A stretch of 64,000 nt of DNA, taken from Nannocystis pusilla. Lineage in GTDB: Bacteria; Myxococcota_A; Polyangia; Nannocystales; Nannocystaceae. A model generated the notes under the pieces. That model made no database searches and had not been told where the DNA came from. It worked only from the letters and a program-made list of their open reading frames with translations. The stretch lies in NCBI RefSeq assembly GCF_020073745.1, contig NZ_JAIRAU010000019.1:1-64000 (forward strand). The letters run 5' to 3'. The translations under genes were made by a program, and so were the position numbers. Position 1 is the first letter of the stretch, and every line of letters starts with the position of its first letter. Positions 55,389 through 64,000 of this stretch are shown here, piece by piece.

Positions 55389-55408
55389 AATATGTTCAAG
55401 AACATATT
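55389..55408. promoter_or_regulatory. TetR-type operator
   Basis: AATATGTTC-AA-GAACATATT is a perfect 9-2-9 inverted repeat. It lies 55 bp upstream of the GST start and 34 bp upstream of the TetR-gene start, in a very AT-rich patch of the divergent region. It is in the ideal place for the adjacent TetR protein to repress both genes. Confidence 0.85.
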
Positions 55409-55442
55409 CTCTGCCGTGCTACACGAGGCCAGGAGCCCCGCG

Positions 55443-56030
55443 ATGCCCTACACCGCCGAGCACAAGGCCCGCACGCGCGAGCGCATCGTCATGGCCGCGC
55501 GCGAGCTGTTCAACCGCCACGGGTTCGAGACCGTCTCGATCGATCAGATCATGGCCCGCGCCAAGCTGACCCGCGGCGGCTTCTACAACCACTTCCCCAG
55601 CAAGGCCGCGCTGTACGTCGAGGCCGTGCAGAGCTACACCGACTGCAACCCGTTCGCCCTCAGGCTCGCGCGCGCGAAGCGTCCGCTGCCCGGGGCGAAC
55701 AAGCTCGCGCGCATGCTCATCGAGCGCTACCTCAGCGACGAGGTGCTCGACGACCCCGACGAGCACTGCCCGCTGTACGCCTTGCCCTCCGACGTCACCC
55801 GCGCCGGCCCGGAGCCGCGGCGGGCCTACACCGCCGTCATCCACAGCATGGCCGCGGTCCTCCGCAACGCCCTGCCCGAAGGCGCCCCGGACGCCGACGC
55901 CCGCGTCCAGCTGATCGTCACACTGTGCGTCGGCAGCATGGTCCTCGCCCGCACCACCCATGACCCCGCCCTCAGCAGGTCCGTCCGCGCCACCGCCCGC
56001 AAGCAAGCCCTCGCGCTGCTCGCCTCGTGA
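55443..56030 (+). CDS. TetR family regulator (divergent from GST)
   Basis: 195 residues from the ATG at 55443 (MPYTAEHKARTRERIVMAAR) with AGGAG seven bases upstream. A start 17 codons earlier would lie in the operator and is rejected. The helix-turn-helix region is residues about 10-58 (ELFNRHGFETVSIDQIMARA, KLTRGGFYNHFPSKAALYVE). A ligand domain follows with Cys (CNPFALR, EHCPLYAL), possibly redox or electrophile sensing. Its own operator and the GST gene point to control of detoxification. Relatives include AcrR and NemR-like regulators. Confidence 0.92.
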   Translation: MPYTAEHKARTRERIVMAARELFNRHGFETVSIDQIMARAKLTRGGFYNHFPSKAALYVEAVQSYTDCNPFALRLARAKRPLPGANKLARMLIERYLSDEVLDDPDEHCPLYALPSDVTRAGPEPRRAYTAVIHSMAAVLRNALPEGAPDADARVQLIVTLCVGSMVLARTTHDPALSRSVRATARKQALALLAS

Positions 56031-56055
56031 CACGCCGTCACCCGGCTCTCCCTGG

Positions 56056-56362
56056 CGGCGGCTTCACGCAGACACCCGTCGCCCGGCGACGAGCGGGGCC
56101 CGCGACGCTCGTCGCAGGCGGGCGCGGAGCGGCGGATGTGGGACGCCGGTGGGACGGAGACGCGGTTCAGCGCGCAGGCGCCGTCCTCCGCCCGCACGAA
56201 CAACCTGTCCTCAGGACCATCCCCTCCCAAGCGACAGCGCCGAGCACGTGAACCGGTAGGGGCCCGCCGAGCGAGGGACCTGCGTCCGCCGCTCCGCGCC
56301 CGCCGTCACCCAGCTCTCCCTGGCCCCGCGCCTCCTCTCGCGCGAGTGCGTCCGCGCCTCCG
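56056..56362 (+). repeat. 300-bp repeat family, copy A
   Basis: 307 bp, repeated with few changes at 56431-56739 and, inverted, near 54195-54475. It contains one copy of the 72-bp unit, a palindrome pair (CCTGTCC-TCA-GGACC near 56204) and a block CCGCCGAGCGAGGGACCTGC. No long frame or gene. No terminal inverted repeat is clear. It follows the TetR gene. Confidence 0.85.
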
Positions 56363-56430
56363 GTGACCTCGTCGAGCATGGCCGCCGGAGCCCCGCCCGC
56401 AGTCATATGTCCCGAGGAACAGCGGCCGCC

Positions 56431-56739
56431 CGGCGGCTTCACGCAGACACCCGTCGCCCGGCGACGAGCGGGGCCCGCGACGCTCGTCGCAGGCGGGCGC
56501 GGAGCGGCGGATGTGGGACGCCGGTGGGACGGAGACGCGGTTCAGCGCGCGCAGGCGCCGTCCTCCGCCCGCACGAACAACCTGTCCTCAGGACCATCCC
56601 CTCCGAAGCGACAGCGCCGAGCACGTGAACCGGTAGGGGCCCGCCGAGCGAGGGACCTGCGTCCGCCGCTCCGCGCCCGCCGTCACCCAGCTCTCCCTGG
56701 CCCCGCGCCTCCTCTCACACCAGTACCTCCGCGCCTCCG
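56431..56739 (+). repeat. 300-bp repeat family, copy B
   Basis: 309 bp, offset by 375 bp from copy A and by 377 bp after a two-base insertion (CGCGCG) in the middle. It is nearly identical over most of its length and differs at the distal end. The palindrome is at 56581. It ends 27 bp before the stop of the NRPS-PKS gene. Confidence 0.85.
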
Positions 56740-56765
56740 CTCGCGCCTCCGCCCGCGCGAGCCCC

Positions 56766-59700
56766 TCAAGCCCCGCTGGCGCGCCGGTGCAGGTCGCGAG
56801 CGAGGTGCTGATCGATCAGCCGCGCCAGCGTCTCGACGCGCGGCTCGTCCATCATCGTGAAGTGGTCGCCGGGCGTGCGGTACAGCGAGAACGGCCCCTC
56901 CGCCAGGTCGAGCCAGTACATCCCCGCGTGCGTGTCGCGGGCGTCGCGTTGCTCGCTCGCCGCGAAGTACACCACCTCCGCCCCGATCGGCCGCGGCCGG
57001 TAGCGCTGCTCCGCCAGGCACGTCGCCAGCACGATCTGCCGCAGCGCCTGGTCCGTCTCCAGCGCCGCCACGAAGCTCTGGTACGACGCCGACTCGCTGG
57101 TGGCGAACGCCTCGTGGCTGCGCATGAAGTCGTCGATCGTCTCGATCACGTCGTCGTACACCGCCGGCATCGACGGCGCGTCGAGGATCAGCACCCGCAC
57201 CGCGTGGCCGCGGGCCTCGAGCTGGCGCGCCACCTCGTACGCCGTGATCCCGCCCGCCGAGTGCCCGCCGACGGTGTAGGGCCCGACTGGTTGTTCGCGC
57301 AGGATGTCCTCGACGTAGCGCTCGGCCATCGTCGGCACGTCGTCGATCACCGGTTCGCCGGGGTCGGTGCCCGACGCGCGCACCCCGAAGATCGCCGCGC
57401 CGCCGGCGTCGAGGTGGCGCGCCAGCGGCAGGTACGTGTAGACCGTCCCGCCGATCGGCTGGACCAGGAAGAGCGGGCGCGTGCCCGGGCGTCCCGGGCG
57501 CAGCGGCACCAGCAGCGAGCGGCGGCGGCCCTCCGTCTGGCCGCCGAGGAGCTCGCGCAGCGACGCCACGAATTCGTCGAAGCGCGGGTGCTCGAGCAGC
57601 GCGTGGACCGGCGTCGTCACGCCGAGGATGTCGCGCACGCGGGCGCGGATCTTCACCGCGATCAGCGACGTGCCGCCGAGGTCGAAGAAGTTGTCGCCGG
57701 CCTGCACGCTCGTCACGCCCAGGTTCTCGCGCCAGACCTCCGCCACCATCCGCGTCAGCGGGTCGCGCGGCGACTCGGGCGCCGGCGCCTCGTCCACCGC
57801 CTCGCTCGCCGGCGGCGGCGTCACCAGCGTCAGCACCGGCGCCGCCGGCCGCAGCTCGAGCGCGTGGCGGGTGCGCGCGAACGGGTACGTCGGCAGCGGC
57901 ACCTTGCGGCGGCGCTCCCCGGCCGCGAACGCCTGCCAGTCGATCGTCACCCCCGCGCACCACAGCTGGGCCAGCGCCAGCATCAGCGCCTCGAGCTCGC
58001 CGCGACCCGAGCGCGGGTGGGCCATCGCCGACACCACCAGCCGCTCGGGGCCGGCGTCCGGGTGATTGCGCATCAGGCTGGCCAGGTGGGCGCCCGGGCC
58101 GACCTCCACGCACGCCAGATCGAGGTCGGCGTGCAGCGTCGCCACGCCCTCGGCGAAGCGGACCGTCTCGCGCAGGTGGCGGCCCCAGTACGCCGGGTCG
58201 CCGACCTCCGCGCCGATCCACGTCCCGGTCACGCCCGAGATCATGGCGATCTGCGGCGCCGAGAACTCGACCGCGCGGGCGCGCTCGACCAGGCGGCCGA
58301 CCAGCGGCTGCATCAGCTCCGAGTGCGACGCCGTGGCGATCGGCAGGCGGCGGGCCTCGACGCCGGCCGCGGCCAGCGACGCGACGAACGCCTCGATCGC
58401 CGCCGCCTCGCCGGCGACCACGCAGGCCTCGGGCCCGTTGACGGCCGCCAGCGACAGCCCGGGCCGCAGCAGCGCCTGCGCGGCGGCCGGGGCCAGCGGC
58501 ACCGTGACCATCGCCGCCGGCGGGGCCGCGTCGCACAGCGCCCCGCGCGTGGCCACCAGCGCGACCGCGTCGGCCAGGCGCATCACCCCGGCGATCGCCG
58601 CCGCCACGTACTCGCCGAGGCTGTGGCCGAACACCGCCGCCGGGCGCAGGCCCCAGGCCACGAGCAGCCGGGCCAGCGCGTACTCGACCGCGAAGATCGC
58701 CGCCATGTTGCGCGACGGCGTCTTCAGCCGCTGCCCCGCCGCCTCGGCCTCGCCGGCCGGCGCGAACATCAGCGCGCGGATGTCCTCGCCGAGCTCGTCG
58801 AGGAACAGCTGCGCGCACTCGTCGAGGGCCGCGCGGAACGGCGGCGCGTGGGCGTACAGCTCGCGGCCCATGTCGAGGTGCTGGCTGCCGCCGCCGGGGA
58901 ACACGAACACCAGCCGGGGCGCGCGGGCGCGCACCTGCCCCGTGACCACCAGGGGGCCTCGCCGGGCCGTCAGGGCCGCCTGGGCCTCGGCCCCCTCGCG
59001 GCACACCACCACGCAGCGCGCCGGCGACAGCGCCGCCCGCTGTTGCAGCGTGAACGCGACGTCGGCCACGGGGAGCGTCGGCCGCTCGCGCAAGTACCCG
59101 GCCAGCAGCTCGGCCCGCGTCGCCAGGGCGGCGCTCGTACGCGCCGACAGGGGCAACATCTGCCACGGTCGTCCGGGCTCGCTCGGCGCCGGCGCGGGCG
59201 CCTGCTCGAGCACCACGTGCGCGTTCGTGCCCCCGACCCCGAACGCGCTCACCCCCGCGCGCCGCGGCCCGCCGCCCGCCGGCCACGCGACCGGGGCCGC
59301 GTTGACGAAGAACGGGCTGTCCTGCAGGCGCAGCTCGGGGTTCGGCCGGCGGAAGTGCAGCGTCGGCGGGATCTGGCCGCGCTCGACCGCCAGCGCCGCC
59401 TTGATCAGGCCCGCCACCCCGGCGGCCGCGCTGAGGTGGCCCAGGTTGCTCTTGATCGACCCGAGCGCGCACCAGCCGGTGCGCCCGTCCTCGCCGCGGA
59501 ACACCTGCGACAGCGCCGCGACCTCGATCGGGTCGCCGAGCCGCGTCGCCGTGCCGTGGGCCTCGACCAGCGCCACGCTCGCGGGCGGCACGTCGGCGGC
59601 CGCGTAGGCCCGGCGCAGCACGTCGACCTGGCCCTGCAGGCCCGGCGCGGTGTAGCCGACCTTGTCGGCGCCGTCGTTGCCGATCGCCGAGCCGCGGATC

Positions 59701-62700
59701 ACCGCCCGGATCGCGTCGCCGTCGGCCAGCGCGTCGGCCAGGCGCTTCAGCACCACCACCCCGACCCCGCTGGCCGCCACCGTGCCGCCGGCCTCGGCGT
59801 CGAAGGGCCGGCAGTGGCCGTCGGGCGACAGGATCGAGCCGTCCTCGTGGACGTGGCCGAGCACCGTCGCCGGGGCCACCGCGGCGCCGCCGGCGAGGGC
59901 CACGTCGCACTCGCCCGCGCGCAGGCTCTGGCTGGCCAGGTGCACCGCCACCAGCGACGTCGAGCAGGCCGACAGCACCGTCACCGCCGGGCCGCGCAGG
60001 CCGAGCTTGTAGGCCACGCGCGACGTCAGGTTGTCGGGGATGTTGGCCACCCCGCGCTGGAACTCGTCGATCCCGCTGGCGCCGCCGAGCTCGAGCCAGT
60101 GGCGCGGCGCGTCGCAGCCGCCGAACACCCCGACCCGCAGCTCGCCGCGCGCCGGATCGCAGCCCGCGTCCTCGAGCGCCGCGAACGCCGACTCGAGGAA
60201 CACTCGCTGCTGCGGGTCCATCAGCCGCGCCTCCTGCGGGCTGTAGCCGAAGAACGCCGCGTCGAAGCAGAACGCGTCGGCCAGCGCCCCGAAGGCCGGC
60301 ACGAAGCCCGACGAGCCGCGCAGCGCCGGGTCGACGCCCGCCGCCGCCAGCTCCTCCGCGCCGGCGAATCGGATGCCCTCGACGCCCGCCAGCAGGTTGC
60401 GCCACAGCGCCTCGACGTCGCCGGCCCCGGGGAAGCGGCCGGCCATCCCGACGATCGCTATCGCGTCGTCGCCCGCCTCGCTGCGCGCCGCGATCCGTGC
60501 ACCTGCGACCTCCGTCACGGCGCCCGACAGTCGGCCCGCCAGGCTGCGGATCGTCGGGTGCTGGAACAGCTCGACCATGTCGAGGCGGCGGCCGAACCGC
60601 GCCTCGATGGCCGTGCGCACCCGGGCCAGCAGCAGCGAGTGGCCGCCGAGCTCGAAGAACGGCTCATCGAGGCCGACCGCGTCGATCGCCAGCACCTCGC
60701 GCCAGATCTCCGCCAGCGCCCGCTCCACCTGCGAGCGCGGCTGCTCCGTCGCCCCCCCCTCGCTCCGAGGGCTCCGCTCGGCCAACGCGCGCACGTCGAC
60801 CTTGCCGTTCGGCAGCGTCGGGAACGCCTCCACCGCGACCACCGCGGACGGCACCATGTGGGCCGGCAGCCGCGCCTGCGCGAACTCGCGGACCGCCGAC
60901 TTCAGCGGCCGTCCGGGCGCCCGCGGCACCACGTAGGCCACCAGGTCCTCGCGCGCCACCACCACCGCGTCTTGCACGTCGGGGTGGGCGCGGACCACCG
61001 CCTCTACCTCGCCGAGCTCGATGCGGAAGCCGCGGACCTTCACCTGGCGGTCGAGCCGGCCGGCGAACTCGAGCTGCCCGTCGGTCCGCCAGCGCACGCG
61101 GTCGCCGGTGCGATAGAGCCTCGCCCCTGCCACCCCGGAGAACGGGTCGGGCACGAAGCGCTCCGCCGTCAGCTCGGGCCGCGCCAGGTAGCCGCGGGCC
61201 ACCCCCGCGCCGCCGACGTACAGCTCGCCGAACACCCCCACGGGGGCCGGGTTGCCGGCCGGGTCGAGCACGTAGACCTGCACGTCGACCAGCGGCTTGC
61301 CGATCGGCGGCGGCCCGTCGCCGGGCTCGCACGGCGCCCACGTCGCGCACACCGTCGCCTCGGTCGGCCCGTAGGCGTTGACGAACCGACGGCCGCGGCC
61401 CCACCGGCTCACCAGCTCGGCGCTGCAGGCCTCGCCCGCGGCCACCACGTGCACGAGGTCGGGCAGCGGGTCGTCGCTCATCGCCGCCAGCAGCGACGGC
61501 GGCAGCACGCAGATCGACACCCGGTGGGCGCGCAGCAGCTCGCTGAACTCGCGCCCGGGGATCGGCAGCGCCGGCGGCACCAGGCACAGCGTCGCGCCCA
61601 CGCCCCACGCCAGCAGCAGCTCGAACACGAACGCGTCGAAGCTCAGCGCCGAGAACTGCAGCACCACGCTGTCGGCCGTCAGCCCGAACATCACCCGCTG
61701 GGCCCGGGCCAGGTTGACCGCGCTGCGGTGCTCGACCACCACCCCCTTCGGCCGCCCGGTCGAGCCCGACGTGTAGATCACGTACGCCGCCCGCGTCGGG
61801 TCGGCGGCGATCGGCCGCGGCTCACTGTCACTTTCACGCTCGTCGCACGCGCCGTCGAGTTCAATCGATGCATGCCCGGCGAACCGCGAGGCCAGCCGCG
61901 CGTGCGTCAGCACCAGCCGCGCCCCGCTGTCGGCCAGCATGAACGCCAGCCGCTCCGCCGGGTAGGCCGGGTCGAGCGGCACGAACGCCCCGCCGGCCTT
62001 GAGCACCGCGACCACCGCGACGATCAGGTCGAGCGACTTCTCGACGCTGATCGCCACCAGCGACTCGGCGCCGACGCCTCGCGCTCGCAGGCGCCGCGCC
62101 AGCGATTCGGCGCGCTGTTCGAGCTCGGCGTACGACAGCCGCGCCTCGCCGATCACCACCGCCGTGCGCTCCGGGTCCGCCGCCGCCGCGCGGCTCACCA
62201 GCGCGTGCATCAGTTCCTCCGGCGGGCTCGCCGGCGCCGCCGTCGTGTTCCAGCGGACCACCACATCCTCGCGCTCCTCGGCGGCGAGCAGCGGCACCTG
62301 CGACACCCGTCGCTGCGGCCGCTCGAGCGCCCCGCGCAGCAGCGCCAGCAGGTGCCCGCCCATCCGCTCGATCGTCGCGCGCTCGAACAGGTCGGCGCTG
62401 TACTCGAGCAGCACCGCCAGCTCGCCGCCCTCCTCGCGCACGTACAGCGTCAGGTCGAAGACCGCCCGCGGCACGTCGGCCTCGACGCTCTCGACCTGCA
62501 GCCCCGCGAGCCGGAGGTCGCGCGCCCCGGGCGGCTGCGGCGCGAACCCGACCTGCACCACGGGGTTGTGGCTCAGCGTGCGCTCCGGGCGGAGCTCCTG
62601 GACGATGCGGTCGAACGGCACCGCGTCGTGGTCGTACGCGTCGAGCGTGACCCGGCGGACCTGCGTCAGCAGCTGGACGAAGCTCGGGTCGCCGGCGAGG

Positions 62701-64000
62701 TCGACGCGGATCGGCAGCATGTTGACGAAGAAGCCGACCAGCCCCTCGAGCTCGACCTGGTCGCGGCCCGCGCTCGGCAGGCCGACCACGATCGTCGACT
62801 CGCCGGTGTAGCGGTGCAGCAGCGCCGCGAACCCGGCCAGCAGCACCAGCGTGGGCGACAGCCCCGCCGGCGCCCCGAGGCGGCGCAAACCCGCGGTGAT
62901 CGTCGCGTCGAGCGCCAGCGCGATCGTCCCGCCGCGGAAGCTCTGCGTGTTCGGGCGCGGCCGGTCGGTCGGCAGCGGCAGCAGCCGCGGCGCGTCGGCC
63001 AGCGTCTTGCGCCACCACGCGATCGACGCCTGCAGCCCGTCCTGCAGGCGCGCCCGCTCCCACGCCGCGTAGTCGGCGAACTGCAGCCCCAGCGGCGCCA
63101 GCGCGGCGCTGGTCCCCCGCCGCTCCGCCTCGTACAGCGCCGCCAGCTCGTCGAGCAGGAGCCGCATCGACCAGCCGTCGATCACGATGTGGTGCAGGTC
63201 GAGCAGCAGGAAGTGCTCGTCGTCGGCCAGCTGGATCAGGCACCCGCGGATCAGCGGCCCGCGCGACAGGTCGAACGGCCGCCGCACCTCGCTCGCCAGC
63301 CGGCGCTGGAGCTCGAGCGCCCGCAGCTCCTCCGGCAGGCAGCGCAGGTCGAAGCGGCGCAGCGGCACCGCCCCGTCCCTTGCGATCACCTGCCGCGCCT
63401 GCCCCTCGACCTCGGCGAAGGTCGTGCGCAGCGACTCGTGGCGGCGGGTCAGCGCGTCGAGGCTGCGCTGCAGCGCCGCCGCGTCGAGCGGCCCGCGCAC
63501 GCGGAACCCGTGCGGGCAGTTGTAGGCCGTGCTCTCGGGCGCCAGGCGGTGCATGAAGAACAGCCGCTCCTGCGCCAGCGACAGCGGCAGCGGCCCCTCG
63601 CGCCGCGCCGGCTCGATCGGCGCCCGGGCCGCCACCGGAGCCCGGCGGGCCCGCACCAATCCTGCCAGCGCCGCCACCGTCGGCCCCGCGTACAGCTGCG
63701 CCAGCGGCACCTCGACCGCGAACGTCCGGCGCACCCGCGACAGCACCTGCGTCGCCGTCAGCGAGTGACCGCCGAGGGCGAAGAAGTCGTCGTGCGCCCC
63801 GACCCGCTCGACCTTCAGCACGTCCTGCCAGATCCCCGCGATCGACGCCTCGAGCTCCGAGCGCGGCGGCACCGACGTGCTGCTGGCCGTGTCGTCCTCC
63901 GGCCGCGGCAGCGCGCGCTTGTCGATCTTCCCGTTCGGCGTCAGCGGCATCGCCGGCAGGGCCACGAACGCCGTCGGGATCATCGCCTCGGTCAGCGACC
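56766..64000 (-). CDS. NRPS-PKS hybrid synthase, 3' end (C-A-PCP-KS-AT-ACP-TE), 5' partial
   Basis: The frame is open to the window end, so the gene begins beyond it. From N- to C-terminus: the end of an A domain (NGKIDKRALP, near 63930), PCP (DDFFALGGHSLTATQ), C domain (LLDLHHIVIDGWSM, near 63190), A domain (YTSGSTGRPKG near 61760; NAYGPTEATV), PCP (PFFELGGHSLLLA), KS (Cys in SACSTSLVAVHL near 59960, His in VEAHGTATRLGDP and KSNLGHLSAAAG), AT (GHSLGEYVAA; TASH), carrier protein (NFFDLGGTSLIAVK near 57680) and thioesterase (VGGHSAGGIT near 57260). One amino acid, then one ketide unit without reduction, is added before release. The A-domain pocket residues read about D-A-F-S-V-A-A-V-C, near the Phe type. 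Confidence 0.95.
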   Translation of the reverse strand, partial: SLTEAMIPTAFVALPAMPLTPNGKIDKRALPRPEDDTASSTSVPPRSELEASIAGIWQDVLKVERVGAHDDFFALGGHSLTATQVLSRVRRTFAVEVPLAQLYAGPTVAALAGLVRARRAPVAARAPIEPARREGPLPLSLAQERLFFMHRLAPESTAYNCPHGFRVRGPLDAAALQRSLDALTRRHESLRTTFAEVEGQARQVIARDGAVPLRRFDLRCLPEELRALELQRRLASEVRRPFDLSRGPLIRGCLIQLADDEHFLLLDLHHIVIDGWSMRLLLDELAALYEAERRGTSAALAPLGLQFADYAAWERARLQDGLQASIAWWRKTLADAPRLLPLPTDRPRPNTQSFRGGTIALALDATITAGLRRLGAPAGLSPTLVLLAGFAALLHRYTGESTIVVGLPSAGRDQVELEGLVGFFVNMLPIRVDLAGDPSFVQLLTQVRRVTLDAYDHDAVPFDRIVQELRPERTLSHNPVVQVGFAPQPPGARDLRLAGLQVESVEADVPRAVFDLTLYVREEGGELAVLLEYSADLFERATIERMGGHLLALLRGALERPQRRVSQVPLLAAEEREDVVVRWNTTAAPASPPEELMHALVSRAAAADPERTAVVIGEARLSYAELEQRAESLARRLRARGVGAESLVAISVEKSLDLIVAVVAVLKAGGAFVPLDPAYPAERLAFMLADSGARLVLTHARLASRFAGHASIELDGACDERESDSEPRPIAADPTRAAYVIYTSGSTGRPKGVVVEHRSAVNLARAQRVMFGLTADSVVLQFSALSFDAFVFELLLAWGVGATLCLVPPALPIPGREFSELLRAHRVSICVLPPSLLAAMSDDPLPDLVHVVAAGEACSAELVSRWGRGRRFVNAYGPTEATVCATWAPCEPGDGPPPIGKPLVDVQVYVLDPAGNPAPVGVFGELYVGGAGVARGYLARPELTAERFVPDPFSGVAGARLYRTGDRVRWRTDGQLEFAGRLDRQVKVRGFRIELGEVEAVVRAHPDVQDAVVVAREDLVAYVVPRAPGRPLKSAVREFAQARLPAHMVPSAVVAVEAFPTLPNGKVDVRALAERSPRSEGGATEQPRSQVERALAEIWREVLAIDAVGLDEPFFELGGHSLLLARVRTAIEARFGRRLDMVELFQHPTIRSLAGRLSGAVTEVAGARIAARSEAGDDAIAIVGMAGRFPGAGDVEALWRNLLAGVEGIRFAGAEELAAAGVDPALRGSSGFVPAFGALADAFCFDAAFFGYSPQEARLMDPQQRVFLESAFAALEDAGCDPARGELRVGVFGGCDAPRHWLELGGASGIDEFQRGVANIPDNLTSRVAYKLGLRGPAVTVLSACSTSLVAVHLASQSLRAGECDVALAGGAAVAPATVLGHVHEDGSILSPDGHCRPFDAEAGGTVAASGVGVVVLKRLADALADGDAIRAVIRGSAIGNDGADKVGYTAPGLQGQVDVLRRAYAAADVPPASVALVEAHGTATRLGDPIEVAALSQVFRGEDGRTGWCALGSIKSNLGHLSAAAGVAGLIKAALAVERGQIPPTLHFRRPNPELRLQDSPFFVNAAPVAWPAGGGPRRAGVSAFGVGGTNAHVVLEQAPAPAPSEPGRPWQMLPLSARTSAALATRAELLAGYLRERPTLPVADVAFTLQQRAALSPARCVVVCREGAEAQAALTARRGPLVVTGQVRARAPRLVFVFPGGGSQHLDMGRELYAHAPPFRAALDECAQLFLDELGEDIRALMFAPAGEAEAAGQRLKTPSRNMAAIFAVEYALARLLVAWGLRPAAVFGHSLGEYVAAAIAGVMRLADAVALVATRGALCDAAPPAAMVTVPLAPAAAQALLRPGLSLAAVNGPEACVVAGEAAAIEAFVASLAAAGVEARRLPIATASHSELMQPLVGRLVERARAVEFSAPQIAMISGVTGTWIGAEVGDPAYWGRHLRETVRFAEGVATLHADLDLACVEVGPGAHLASLMRNHPDAGPERLVVSAMAHPRSGRGELEALMLALAQLWCAGVTIDWQAFAAGERRRKVPLPTYPFARTRHALELRPAAPVLTLVTPPPASEAVDEAPAPESPRDPLTRMVAEVWRENLGVTSVQAGDNFFDLGGTSLIAVKIRARVRDILGVTTPVHALLEHPRFDEFVASLRELLGGQTEGRRRSLLVPLRPGRPGTRPLFLVQPIGGTVYTYLPLARHLDAGGAAIFGVRASGTDPGEPVIDDVPTMAERYVEDILREQPVGPYTVGGHSAGGITAYEVARQLEARGHAVRVLILDAPSMPAVYDDVIETIDDFMRSHEAFATSESASYQSFVAALETDQALRQIVLATCLAEQRYRPRPIGAEVVYFAASEQRDARDTHAGMYWLDLAEGPFSLYRTPGDHFTMMDEPRVETLARLIDQHLARDLHRRASGA

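Overview
The window is very GC-rich (well above 70 percent G+C by eye) and reads as a myxobacterial chromosome, most likely Nannocystis or a close relative. The signs are lipoproteins with long Thr/Ser linkers, a protein with a MYXO-CTERM-like tail, large Ser/Thr kinase-ATPase fusions, an FHA protein, an AgmX/PglI-type protein, a Rieske oxygenase of the sterol type and an NRPS-PKS. The genus is an inference; no marker gene is present.

Layout. 1-9.4 kb: a HEAT-repeat protein, cell-surface lipoproteins, a globin-STAS stress sensor and a decayed cobalamin-binding-protein-like pseudogene. 9.6-13 kb: a two-gene envelope unit, a MopE-repeat/thrombospondin-C protein followed by an OmpA-like protein with thrombospondin type-3 repeats. 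13-17.6 kb: an aquaporin, a small sigma-factor/MscS-like operon and a front-end fatty acid desaturase. 18-26.6 kb: a co-directional run of a Ser/Thr kinase-ATPase, an FHA protein, a MOA-type cysteine-protease fold whose His position holds Gln, a trypsin-like protease and unfamiliar partners. This is the best candidate for an undescribed protein system. 26.7-31.3 kb: a pirin, a lipoprotein and a compact pteridine operon (GTP cyclohydrolase I, two PTPS-family proteins, an SDR reductase). 31.3-43.8 kb: an M23 peptidase, an AgmX-like protein, a Coq4/TetR divergent pair, a PqqD-flavoprotein-methyltransferase fusion, a VOC-cupin protein, DUF3072 and DUF3606 proteins, a Rieske oxygenase and a PAS-STAS sensor. 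44-54 kb: a beta-propeller/di-haem cytochrome, a P450 and a 1,753-residue kinase-ATPase-GAF-histidine kinase. 54-56.7 kb: a GST/TetR pair with a clear operator, bounded by oppositely oriented copies of a repeat of about 300 bp. 56.8-64 kb: the 3' part of an NRPS-PKS gene ending C-A-PCP-KS-AT-ACP-TE, which runs out of the window.

A second layer crosses the whole window. About twenty small arrays of a 10-bp palindrome (consensus RRRCATGYYY, best form GGACATGTCC) are spaced at exactly 14 bp. Neighbouring units can pair into 7-bp stems with 4-nt loops. Arrays sit just after stop codons, between genes, across one start codon, inside several coding sequences, beside a pseudogene and inside the 300-bp repeat. 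I do not recognise this family.
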